A DNA stretch of 64,000 nucleotides from JBGSUZ01 sp963677505 (GTDB lineage: Bacteria; Bacillota; Clostridia; Peptostreptococcales; Acidaminobacteraceae). Location of the stretch: NCBI GenBank assembly GCA_963677505.2, contig CAXXWB010000041.1:20523-84522 (forward strand), read 5' to 3'. Both the position numbers and the translations under genes were made by a program. This document shows, piece after piece, positions 36,206 to 44,785 of the stretch. The first letter of the stretch is position 1. Each line of letters begins with the position of its first letter. The notes beneath the pieces are model-generated. The model was not told the DNA's origin. It made no database searches and worked only from the letters and a program-made list of their open reading frames with translations.

Positions 36206-36313
36206 TAGTTAAGGTTTGTTAATTTGTCGACAAAATGTAAGACGTCACTATTCAAAAAAGTAAAAATAGGATAATATTGTTTAAGATATATAGGAAAGTG
36301 TGATGAGGCAATT

Positions 36314-37162
36314 ATGAATTATATTTCGATAGAAGATTTTGATTTACAACATATTTTTGATTGCGGTCAAGCTTTCCGCTGGGAAAAGGTGGCCGACTAC
36401 GACTATATAGGGGTTTCAAAGGATCAGGTCCTAAGAATAACTCAAGAGGGAACACGGATTGGCTTCAGTTGTGAGACTCAGTTATTTGATGAATTTTGGC
36501 ATCCTTACTTTGATTTGAACACAAACTATGATCAGATTAAAAGAACCTTGCTTATAAAAGACCCTAGCCTTACAGATGCAATTGAGTTTGGCTCAGGGAT
36601 ACGTCTTTTAAATCAAGAGCCCTTTGAAATGCTCATTACTTTTATTTTATCAGCCAATAATCATATACCAAGGATTAGGTCTTTGGTTAAAAAACTTTGT
36701 GAAAATTATGGCAATTCGATAGAACATCCTTGGACAGACTTAATAGGACCTGTGTACTCCTTCCCAACGCCTCAGGCTTTGGCAGCCGGGAAAATAGAAG
36801 ACTTCAGAGCTTTAGGTTTGGGTTACAGAGACCGTTATGTTCTTGAAAGCGCTTTGAAAGTTGCTGAGACACCAGATATTTTGGGTAGAATTCAAGAGAT
36901 GTCCTATGGGGATGCAAAACAGGAACTTTTGACTTTCTCAGGGGTGGGGCCTAAGGTTGCAGATTGTATTTTGTTGTTTTCTTCAGGGAGACATCAAGCT
37001 TTTCCAATAGATACATGGATTAAGAAAACCCTTGAAAGAAGGTATGGGCTTCATCAGCTTAGCACCAAGGCTTTAGAAGCTTGGACAGACAGTGCTTTTG
37101 GTGAACTTAAGGGCTATGCCCAACAGTATATGTTCTTTTATGAAAGAGAAAAGCAAGTTTAA
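36314..37162 (+). CDS. ogg: 8-oxoguanine DNA glycosylase (OGG1 type, HhH-GPD)
   Basis: A 282-aa DNA repair glycosylase/lyase. The N-terminal domain includes the family motif DCGQAFRW; the helix-hairpin-helix contains FSGVGPKVADCILLF with catalytic Lys214 and, 19 residues on, Asp233 in FPIDTWI, the same spacing as Lys249/Asp268 of human OGG1. It removes 8-oxoguanine from DNA. It lies just outside the purine operon, with its own promoter region. Confidence 0.92.
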   Translation: MNYISIEDFDLQHIFDCGQAFRWEKVADYDYIGVSKDQVLRITQEGTRIGFSCETQLFDEFWHPYFDLNTNYDQIKRTLLIKDPSLTDAIEFGSGIRLLNQEPFEMLITFILSANNHIPRIRSLVKKLCENYGNSIEHPWTDLIGPVYSFPTPQALAAGKIEDFRALGLGYRDRYVLESALKVAETPDILGRIQEMSYGDAKQELLTFSGVGPKVADCILLFSSGRHQAFPIDTWIKKTLERRYGLHQLSTKALEAWTDSAFGELKGYAQQYMFFYEREKQV

Positions 37163-37268
37163 AAAAATGTATGGTTAAAAGGGAAGATTATCCCTTACGA
37201 AAATGATAATTAAAATTTGCCTTGGGTATAAGTGAAACAAGTCTATATCTTCAGAAAGGATTAATCCT

Positions 37269-38513
37269 ATGGATGTGTTTATTGCCAGACAACCTATTTT
37301 TGACAGGCGGCAGAAGGTATATGCTTACGAACTGCTGTATCGCTCAGGAACTGAAAACAGCAGTTCCTTCAAGTCAGGCGATTCAGCAACCTCTAGCGTA
37401 ATTATAACGTCCCTAACTATGGGGTCAGATACACTGACAGAGGGAAATCGAGCATTTATCAATTTTACTGAGACCTTAATCAAAGATGAGGTTCCAAAAT
37501 TATTCTCTCCAGAATATTTGGTCGTAGAGCTACTGGAAAACATTGTTCCAGATGAGGCTTTAGTTCAGCGTATCAAGGAATTGAAGGCCCTTGGCTATAT
37601 GATTGCCCTTGACGACTATATTGCTTCATACGAGTACGATGAATTAGTAGAACTTGCAGATATTATCAAAGTTGACTTTGTAGATACGACCCAAACGGAG
37701 CGTTGGCGTATGTCAGAGCGTTTTAGAGAAATGGATAAAAAGCTTTTGGCTGAGAAAGTTGAAACCATTGAAGAGTTTGATGAAGCCTTCCAATTGGGCT
37801 TCCATTATTTCCAAGGCTATTTCTTTGCAAAGCCTAGAATAATGAAGGGTAAAGAGGCAACCAGCCTCAACAGCAACTACCTTGAAATCATGCAGGAGTT
37901 AGATATGCCTGAACCAGGTTATGAAAAAATATCGGCGATTATGGAGAGAGATGTAGCTTTGACCTTTAAACTCCTCAAACTCATTAACTCGCCAGCCTTT
38001 TACACCAACAGTAAAATTGCCTCTGTAAAGCAGGCTTTAGTTCTTCTAGGGTTTAAAGAAATTAGAAAATGGATAATGGTCGTTATGCTTCGAGACCTTG
38101 GCAAGAATAAACCAGATGAAGTTTTAAAAACTTGCTTGATAAGAGCGAAAATGGCAGAACTCATAGCGAATATTTCTAAGGAAGGACGCCGTAAAAATGA
38201 AATGTTTATTATGGGCCTTTTCTCTATGATAGACACTTTAATGGATCAGGACCTCTATTCCATATTAGGCGGACTGCCTCTTGAAGATGATATCAAGGAA
38301 GCTATGATAGGCAAGGAGAATAAGCTTCATCATATGTTTATGGTCGTTCTTAATTATGAAAAAGGCAGTTGGGACGAGTTAGCCGCAGAAACGGAATCTC
38401 TGGGTATAAAATCTAAAGACATTCCAGAACTGTACTATCAGTCTCTTGGATGGGCGGAAAAAATATTCAACAGCAGCGAACCAGAAGTGGGTTCGAAGAA
38501 GTTATTAGGTTAA
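37269..38513 (+). CDS. EAL-HDOD signalling protein (YuxH type)
   Basis: A 414-aa protein. The N-terminal EAL-like domain (DVFIARQPIFDRRQKVYAYELLYR, VVELLENI, IALDDYIASYE) lacks most residues needed for c-di-GMP hydrolysis. The C-terminal HDOD domain begins near residue 210 (MERDVALTFKLLKLINSPAFYTN, then VKQALVLLGFKEIRKWI). Proteins of this architecture are regulatory rather than enzymatic. The target is unknown. Start ATG at 37269 follows AGAAAGGATTAATCCT. Confidence 0.87.
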   Translation: MDVFIARQPIFDRRQKVYAYELLYRSGTENSSSFKSGDSATSSVIITSLTMGSDTLTEGNRAFINFTETLIKDEVPKLFSPEYLVVELLENIVPDEALVQRIKELKALGYMIALDDYIASYEYDELVELADIIKVDFVDTTQTERWRMSERFREMDKKLLAEKVETIEEFDEAFQLGFHYFQGYFFAKPRIMKGKEATSLNSNYLEIMQELDMPEPGYEKISAIMERDVALTFKLLKLINSPAFYTNSKIASVKQALVLLGFKEIRKWIMVVMLRDLGKNKPDEVLKTCLIRAKMAELIANISKEGRRKNEMFIMGLFSMIDTLMDQDLYSILGGLPLEDDIKEAMIGKENKLHHMFMVVLNYEKGSWDELAAETESLGIKSKDIPELYYQSLGWAEKIFNSSEPEVGSKKLLG

Positions 38514-38537
38514 TAAAAAACTTCATTTTAGAAGCTG

Positions 38538-38575
38538 AAACAGCAGACGATTAAGCCATGTCTGCTGTTTTTTTT
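38538..38575 (+). terminator. Terminator of the EAL-HDOD gene
   Basis: AAACAGCAGAC/GTCTGCTGTTT stem followed by a long T-run. Confidence 0.92.
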
Positions 38576-38649
38576 GTGCCAATAGTAAAGTGTTTTTTTT
38601 CTTTCAAAAGTATTGCAATCTTTTCAAAACAGGTATATATTGAAATTAA

Positions 38650-38671
38650 CATATGAATGATTGTTCATATG
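38650..38671. promoter_or_regulatory. ArsR/SmtB-type operator before the metal-efflux genes
   Basis: CATATGAA-N6-TTCATATG, a perfect 8-bp inverted repeat, lies 29 bp before the ArsR-family gene. Its ATGAA/TTCAT halves resemble known SmtB/CadC sites. Confidence 0.7.
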
Positions 38672-38699
38672 AACACATATTAAATCAAGGAGGTTCCTT

Positions 38700-39059
38700 A
38701 TGGGCCAATCAGAATACAATTGTGACTGCAATGTGGTACACAATGCAGTCGTAGAAATCGTTAAGGGAAAAATGGCAGAGGAAGAAAAATTATATGATCT
38801 CGCTGATTTTTTTAAAGTATTGGGAGATTCTACGAGAATCAGAATCATTTGTGCTCTTTTCGAAGCTGAATTATGTGTCTGTGACATTGCCAATGTTCTC
38901 GGCATGACTCAATCATCCATTAGCCATCAGCTTAAAACCTTGAAACAGGCAAGGTTGGTTAAGAGCAGAAGAGACGGGAAAACCATGTTTTATTCCTTAG
39001 ACGATGAGCACGTTCAAAAAATATTTGACCTAGGCATGATTCACTTGACACATGAATAG
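38700..39059 (+). CDS. cadC: ArsR/SmtB family metal-responsive repressor (CadC type)
   Basis: A 119-aa winged-helix repressor. Metal-binding cysteines are visible: Cys8 and Cys10 near the N-terminus (NCDCNVVH) and the Cys-Val-Cys in ELCVCDIANVLG, the Cd/Pb/Zn sensor pattern of CadC. The recognition helix is TQSSISHQLKTLKQARL. Start ATG follows AAGGAGGTTCCTT. It sits 30 bp before the P-type ATPase gene and behind an inverted-repeat operator, so it should release both genes when metal enters the cell. Confidence 0.9.
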   Translation: MGQSEYNCDCNVVHNAVVEIVKGKMAEEEKLYDLADFFKVLGDSTRIRIICALFEAELCVCDIANVLGMTQSSISHQLKTLKQARLVKSRRDGKTMFYSLDDEHVQKIFDLGMIHLTHE

Positions 39060-39089
39060 CCTAAGTGGACAGAAAAGGAGGGAGACTCT

Positions 39090-41220
39090 ATGGAAAAGCA
39101 AAAAAAATATAAATATGAACTTTGTAATTTAAACTGCGCAGGTTGTGCAGGGAAAATAGAAAGCGATTTGATCTCTGCAGAGTTCATAGACTTGGCAGCT
39201 TTAAATTTTGCTTCAAAACAGTTGATTATTAGGCCGAAAACTGCCATGACGGAGGAAGATGTCAGGGTTAAAGTCGATCAAATTGTTAAGAAATATGAGA
39301 AAGATGTAGACGTACTGAGTCGCTCTGACGAAGAAAAAATGTCTGGAAAGTCTGGAAATGGTTCTTTGGCGCGTCGAAAAGAAATTTTGGAAAAAGCCCT
39401 GTTGGCATTGGGCTCGATTTTGTTTGGTATAGGCTTACTCTCTAGGTATCAACTGAATTTTGGGTTTTATATTGAAACGGGTTTCTTTATAGGGGCCTAT
39501 CTGCTCATTGGTGCTGAAGTTTTAATCAGTGCTGTGAGAAATATACTAAGAGGTTCTTGGTTTGACGAACAATTCCTTATGACCATTGCTACCTTAAGTG
39601 CTTGGGGTATTGGAGAATATCCTGAGGCAGTAGCGGTTATGCTCTTTTATAAAGTAGGAGAGCTTTTTGAGGACTATGCCGTCAACAAGAGCCGGAAAAC
39701 CATTGAAGGCTTAGTGGATATTAAAGAAAATACTACCCATTTGGTAGATGATTTTCATCAGATCAAAGACGTTCCTACGGATTTTGTAAAGGTAGGCAGC
39801 ATGATTTTAGTTCGGCCTGGGGAAAGAATTCCGCTGGACGGCGTTATTGTAGAAGGTAATTCTATTTTGGATGTCAGCGCCTTGACGGGAGAGTCACTTC
39901 CCATAAAGGCTGGTGGAAATGATACCGTCTTTAGCGGCGCCATCAATCTGAACAGCGTCCTTAAAATCAGAACCACAGCAGACTTTGAAAACTCTATGGT
40001 CGGTAAAATTTTAGACTTAATAGAAAATGCAGGGGGCAGAAAAGCGGCAACGGAAAAATTTATTACCCGCTTTGCCAAATATTATACTCCTACGGTGGTC
40101 TTTACAGCATTGGCATTGGCTCTTATCCCACCTTTTTTTACAGGGCATAATTTTGGAGAGTGGATCTATAGAGCTTCCATTTTCCTTGTCGTCTCTTGTC
40201 CTTGTGCCCTTGTAATTTCAGTGCCGCTTGGGTATTTTGGTGGCATAGGAAAGGCTTCCAAATATGGGATATTGGTTAAAGGCGGTAATTATTTAGAGGC
40301 CCTTACCAAGGTAGACACGGTCTTGTTGGATAAAACAGGTACCATCACTCAAGGTAAATTCTCAGTCAGCAGCGTACAATTAGGGAAGGGCGCGACAGAA
40401 GCGGACTTGCTTCAAACGGTTCTCGATTTGGAACATTTATCGAACCATCCCATTGCTAAATCTATTGTGAAGTATGCAGAGGATAAAAACTATCGCCCTC
40501 AAAGGGTTTCTAATTACGAAGAAATTCCGGGAAAAGGGATTAAAGCCAATAGCGATGGGGCTTCTATTCTAGGGGGAAATGAAAAGATTCTAAGGGATTT
40601 AGGTATTGAAATTCCCGTTATAACCGACAGTGGCAGTGTGGTCTATGTGGTTAAAGACAATCAACTTCTTGGAACCCTTGTGGTCTCGGATATGATTAAG
40701 GCTACTTCTAAAGAAGCCATCCAAAAGTTGAAAGCCGCTGGTATTAAACAAGTGGTTATGCTGACGGGAGGACAAAGCATCTGTAGGAGAAGAGGTGGGG
40801 CGTCAGGTTGGGGTAGACAAAGTCTTTTCAGAACTTTTACCTCATGAGAAAGTGGCGAAAATTGAAGAAGCTAGAATTGCTTCTAAAGGCGTGGTCTTTA
40901 TTGGAGACGGACTTAACGATGCACCGGCCCTAGCCCTTGCAGACGTAGGGGTTGCCATGGGAGGCATGGGTGCAGACCTTTCCATAGAGGCTGCCGACAT
41001 TGTCATTATGAACGACGACTTAATGAAACTGGTCGAGGGCATTAAAATTGCCAAGGGAACTCAGCGTATTATTATGCAAAACATAGTCTTCGCCCTTGGT
41101 GTTAAAGCCTTAGTCCTTATTCTTGGGGCGGTGGGCATAGCGACCATGTGGGAAGCAGTCTTTGCAGATGTGGGCGTAGCCCTCATTGCAATCATGAATT
41201 CTATGCGAAATAATGGGTAA
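39090..41220 (+). CDS. cadA: Heavy-metal P-type ATPase (Cd/Zn/Pb efflux; frameshifted)
   Basis: An exporter of about 710 aa. It reads LNCAGCAGKIE (CxxC metal-binding domain), then a block of membrane segments, LTGESLP, the CPC motif in SCPCALVISVPLGYFG, the phosphorylated Asp in DKTGTIT, NHPIAKS, and GDGLNDAPALA. Two frames (39090-40847 and 40795-41220) join as MLTGDKASVGEEVGRQ if one G is removed at about 40769. It follows the CadC-type regulator. Cd, Zn, Pb or Co specificity cannot be fixed from these motifs. Confidence 0.88.
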
Positions 41221-41266
41221 TATAAAAAAATATAAACGGTGAAGAATTAAGCCATTGACATAGTTT

Positions 41267-41294
41267 TTAGCACTCTTTAACTAGGGAGTGCTAA
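41267..41294 (+). promoter_or_regulatory. CIRCE operator of groESL (HrcA site)
   Basis: TTAGCACTC and GAGTGCTAA are perfect CIRCE arms. The spacer counts ten bases, one more than the canonical nine, in a GGG run. A -35 TTGACA (41255-41260) precedes it; another promoter, TTGATT (41301-41306) and TATGAT (41324-41329), follows with 17-bp spacing. HrcA would repress heat-shock expression here. Confidence 0.92.
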
Positions 41295-41436
41295 AAACTA
41301 TTGATTTTTGATAAGGTTTATACTATGATGATATTGTACCGTTCCAAAGTTGAACGTTAAGACTTCGTTTTCAAGTCGTTTCATAATAGGAAGCGACTTC
41401 TATACCATTAACAAAATTTGCAAGGAGGTTTCATTA

Positions 41437-41722
41437 ATGAACATTAAACCACTAGGAGAAAGAGTTGTTATTAAGAAGGTTGAAGCTGAGGAAAAGACTA
41501 AAAGCGGCATTGTGCTTCCAGGTCAAGCTCAGGAAAAGCCACAGGTTAGCAGAAGTTCTGGCAGTTGGACCAGGCGGTTATGTAGACGGCAAAGAAGTAA
41601 AAATGGAAGTTAAAGTTGGGGACAGAGTTATTTTCCCTAAGTATTCAGGCACAGAAATCAAAATTGATGGAGAAGAGTTGACCATCATTGAGCAATCTAA
41701 ATTATTGGCAATCATCGAATAA
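41437..41722 (+). CDS. groES: Co-chaperonin GroES (frameshifted)
   Basis: The 10-kDa cap of the GroEL chaperonin, about 94 aa. It starts MNIKPLGERVVIKKVEAEEK after CAAGGAGG. One extra T at about 41549 breaks the frame; without it the sequence reads KPQVAEVLAVGPGG. The C-terminal part (VGDRVIFPKYSGTEIKIDGEE) is intact in the next frame. As the gene is essential, the shift is most likely an artefact in this sequence. Confidence 0.93.
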
Positions 41723-41786
41723 AAAGGGACTCTGGAACTAGCCCTAAAAGACATAACCTAATTACTTAGTATAGGAGGAACTTAAC

Positions 41787-43407
41787 ATGGCTAAAGAAAT
41801 CATGTATGGAGAAGACGTCCGTAAAAAAGTTGGAAGCAGGCGTTAATAAATTAGCAGATACAGTAAAAGTGACCCTTGGACCAAAGGGTAGAAACGTTAT
41901 TTTAGATAAGAAATTTGGTTCACCCCTCATTACGAATGATGGTGTGACCATTGCTAGAGAAGTAGAATTAGAAGACCCTTATGAAAATATGGGCGCTCAA
42001 TTGGTAAAAGAAGTTGCTACGAAAACAAATGACGTAGCAGGGGACGGTACAACAACAGCCACACTTCTGGCTCAAGCGATTATCCGTGAAGGTGTTAAAA
42101 ACGTTGCTGCAGGCGCAAACCCAATGATTCTTAAAGCGGGTATTGAAAAAGCAGTGGTAGTGGCAGTGGACAAGCTTCAAGCCATTTCTACAAATGTTGA
42201 AAGACATGAAGAAATTTCTAACGTAGCGTCTATTTCTGCGGCAGATAAAACAATCGGTACACTCATTGCAGATGCCATGGATAAAGTGGGCAAAGATGGG
42301 GTTATTACGGTTGAAGAGTCTAGAACCATGGGCACTCAACTTGAAGTTGTAGAAGGTATGCAGTTTGACCGTGGCTATATTTCCGCGTATATGGTGACAG
42401 ACCCTGACAAAATGGAAGCTTCACTTGAAAATCCATACATCTTAATTACAGATAAAAAAGTAGCTAACATTCAAGAAATTTTGCCAGTCCTTGAACAAAT
42501 CGTTCAACAAGGCAGAAAACTTTTGATTATTGCAGAAGATATTGAAGGGGAAGCTCTTACAACCTTGGTTCTCAACAAACTCAGAGGCACCTTCGAGTGT
42601 GTTGCCGTTAAAGCCCCAGGCTTTGGCGACAGAAGAAAAGCAATGCTTCAAGACTTGGCCATTGTTACAGGTGGTACAGTCATTTCAGAAGAGCTTGGTT
42701 TAGAACTTAAATCGGCTACAGTCGATATGTTAGGTCGTGCTAAGAGTGTTAAAATCACTAAAGACAACACGACTGTTATTGACGGCGAAGGTGATAGAAA
42801 TGCTATTGCTGAGCGCGTTAGACAAATCAGATCACAAATTGAAGATACGACTTCTGAATTTGATAAAGAAAAACTTCAAGAGCGTTTGGCTAAATTGGCA
42901 GGCGGCGTTGCAGTAATCCAAGTGGGTGCAGCAACTGAAGTGGAAATGAAAGAAAAGAAACTTAGAATTGAAGATGCTCTCAATGCCACTAAAGCAGCTG
43001 TTGAAGAAGGTATTGTGCCAGGAGGCGGAACTGCCCTTATCTCTGCTATTCCAGAAGTTGAAAAGCTTCTTGAAACCCTTGAAGGGGACGAAAAAACAGG
43101 GGCTAAAATCATTATGAGAGCCCTTGAAGAGCCTGTAAGACAAATTGCTGCCAATGCGGGTCTTGAAGGTTCGGTAGTGGTAGAGAACATTAAACGTCTT
43201 GAAGAAGGTATGGGCTTTGATGCGCTTAACGAAACTTATGTGAATATGCTTGGGGCAGGTATTGTTGACCCAACAAAAGTAACCCGTTCAGCACTTCAAA
43301 ATGCAGCTTCTATTTCAGCAATGTTCTTAACCACTGAAGCGGCTATTGTTGAACTTCCAAGCGAACACCCAGAAATGCCAATGGGTGGCATGCCGGGTAT
43401 GATGTAG
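41787..43407 (+). CDS. groEL: Chaperonin GroEL (frameshifted near its start)
   Basis: The 60-kDa chaperonin, about 539 aa. The true start is the ATG at 41787 (MAKEIMYGEDVRKK after AGGAGGAACTTAAC). One extra A in the run at about 41823 throws the first 13 codons out of frame with the rest, which continues LEAGVNKLADTVKVTLGPKG. GDGTTTATLLAQ, the ATP-binding stretch, and the C-terminal GGMPGMM tail are standard. It is co-transcribed with groES, 64 bp upstream, under CIRCE control. Confidence 0.95.
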
Positions 43408-43466
43408 AGCAAGGAATTTGACAAACCCCATCATTCGTGATACTTTAAAGCTGAATTCAATACGAA

Positions 43467-43551
43467 AACGCTAGGGGAGCCTTTGGCTGAGAGTACTTGT
43501 GGTACGACCCTTTGAACCTGATCCAGTTAGAACTGGCGGAGGGAAGTGTAA
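43467..43551 (+). ncRNA. TPP (thiamine pyrophosphate) riboswitch
   Basis: The THI-box core is complete: AGGGGAGCC, GGCTGAGAG, GACCCTTTGAACCTGATC, then CAGTTAGAACTGGCGGAGGGAAG. It precedes the thiamine transporter gene and a terminator hairpin at 43570, so it probably acts by transcription termination. Confidence 0.95.
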
Positions 43552-43569
43552 ACTCTTTTATAAAAAGAC

Positions 43570-43601
43570 AAACCCTTTCCTTATACTTTAGGAAAGGGTT
43601 T
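43570..43601 (+). terminator. Riboswitch expression-platform terminator
   Basis: AAACCCTTTCCTTA/TAGGAAAGGGTTT stem followed by a short T-rich tract, between the TPP aptamer and thiT. Confidence 0.8.
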
Positions 43602-43642
43602 CTTGCGTTCAACCATAGTTTTAAATTAAGGAGTGTTTAAAA

Positions 43643-44158
43643 ATGAACAATCAAAGAACCCGTATGCTTGTAGAAGGCGGCATTATGATCGCCCTAGGCT
43701 ATGTTCTTAGCAACATCAAAGTATTTGAAATGCCAAACGGCGGTTCTATTACAGCGGTGAGTATGCTACCCGCTATTATTTACGCCATTCGTTGGGGTGT
43801 AAAACCCGGTCTATTCGTAGCAGGGGTTTACGGTATACTTCAATTTATTCTAGGACCTAAATACTCAGGTCACATTGTCAGCATTCTCTGCGACTACGTC
43901 CTTGGGTTTGGGGTTTTAGGCTTCTCGGGAATTCTTGGAAAAGGATACGTAAAATCTCTCATTGCCAGTGTTTTAGCCATGCTTGCCCGCTTTGTTTTAG
44001 CGGTTATTTCAGGGATTGTGGTTTACCAAGTAGACTTTGTAGGTTCAGTCGTTTATAACGCCACTTACATGATTCCAGAAATTATTTTGACAGTAGCAGT
44101 CTTCACTTTGGTATTCAAACCCCTTCAAAAGTTTAATGCCAGCGTTGCTGCCAGATAG
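43643..44158 (+). CDS. thiT: Energy-coupled thiamine transporter substrate-binding component ThiT
   Basis: A 171-aa integral membrane S-component with about six hydrophobic helices. It binds thiamine and docks on the shared ECF module. LVEGGIMIALGYVLS, then SMLPAIIYAIRWGVKPG match the ThiT/YuaJ family. Start ATG follows TAAGGAGTGTTTAAAA. The TPP riboswitch upstream supports thiamine as substrate. The ECF ATPases are not in the window. Confidence 0.92.
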   Translation: MNNQRTRMLVEGGIMIALGYVLSNIKVFEMPNGGSITAVSMLPAIIYAIRWGVKPGLFVAGVYGILQFILGPKYSGHIVSILCDYVLGFGVLGFSGILGKGYVKSLIASVLAMLARFVLAVISGIVVYQVDFVGSVVYNATYMIPEIILTVAVFTLVFKPLQKFNASVAAR

Positions 44159-44170
44159 TGAGGTCAATTT

Positions 44171-44575
44171 ATGAACCCTATTTGTCATCATATTTGTATT
44201 CAAACGAATGATTATGAGGCCAGCAAAGCCTTTTACATGAATATGCTAGGGTTTGAGTTAGAAAAGGAAAGTCCACAGTTTCACGGGCGGGACTACAACA
44301 CGTGGCTCAAACTAGGGGCTTTTAGAATAGAACTGCAAACCCCAAAGGATAAAGGTCATTTTGCTCCTTACGATGATAAAGCCAACGGTATTATGCACTT
44401 TTGCCTTTTGGTAGACGCTGTGGAGACTGTGTATCAAGGTTTACTGGAAAAGGGCTTCAAAGCTTTCAAACTTAAAAATGGAAAAGCCCTCTATGAAGTG
44501 GAAGGTAGTCTCCTTTTGAAGCTCAATGCACCAGAGGGAACCATTGTAGAATTTAGAGAACAGGCGTCTTTATAA
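44171..44575 (+). CDS. VOC (glyoxalase/bleomycin-resistance) superfamily protein
   Basis: A 134-aa single-module protein with paired beta-alpha-beta repeats. It starts HHICIQTNDYEASKAFYMNMLGFE and has conserved metal-ligand positions His in CHHICIQT, Glu in RIELQTP and His in MHFCLLV. The substrate is unknown. It is 12 bp after thiT and probably co-transcribed with it; a terminator follows. Confidence 0.82.
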   Translation: MNPICHHICIQTNDYEASKAFYMNMLGFELEKESPQFHGRDYNTWLKLGAFRIELQTPKDKGHFAPYDDKANGIMHFCLLVDAVETVYQGLLEKGFKAFKLKNGKALYEVEGSLLLKLNAPEGTIVEFREQASL

Positions 44576-44584
44576 ATAAAGAAT

Positions 44585-44632
44585 AGGACTTCTTTTCTGT
44601 GGTATAAATCACAGAGAGGAAGTCCTTTTTTT
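44585..44632 (+). terminator. Terminator of thiT-VOC transcript
   Basis: AGGACTTC/GGAAGTCCT stem with an inner CTGTG/CACAG extension, followed by seven T. Confidence 0.88.
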
Positions 44633-44718
44633 ATGTTTTGAAATCTGTACGTTATGCAAGTCGGTTTTATAAACTTTCATTTTTCATCAAAAAAATTAAT
44701 AAAAATACAGAAACCTAG

Positions 44719-44757
44719 TTGACAGACAATTAACCCAGTTGTATTATTGTATACAAT
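44719..44757 (+). promoter_or_regulatory. Promoter and palindromic operator of the acn-icd-cit operon
   Basis: TTGACA at 44719-44724 and TATTAT at 44742-44747, 17 bp apart. The perfect 12-bp palindrome ATTGTATACAAT at 44746-44757 overlaps the -10 end, a place where a repressor would block transcription. The palindrome resembles GntR-family sites; no such regulator is nearby. Confidence 0.75.
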
Positions 44758-44785
44758 TATACATGAAAAGTGAGGTCGGTTGAAA

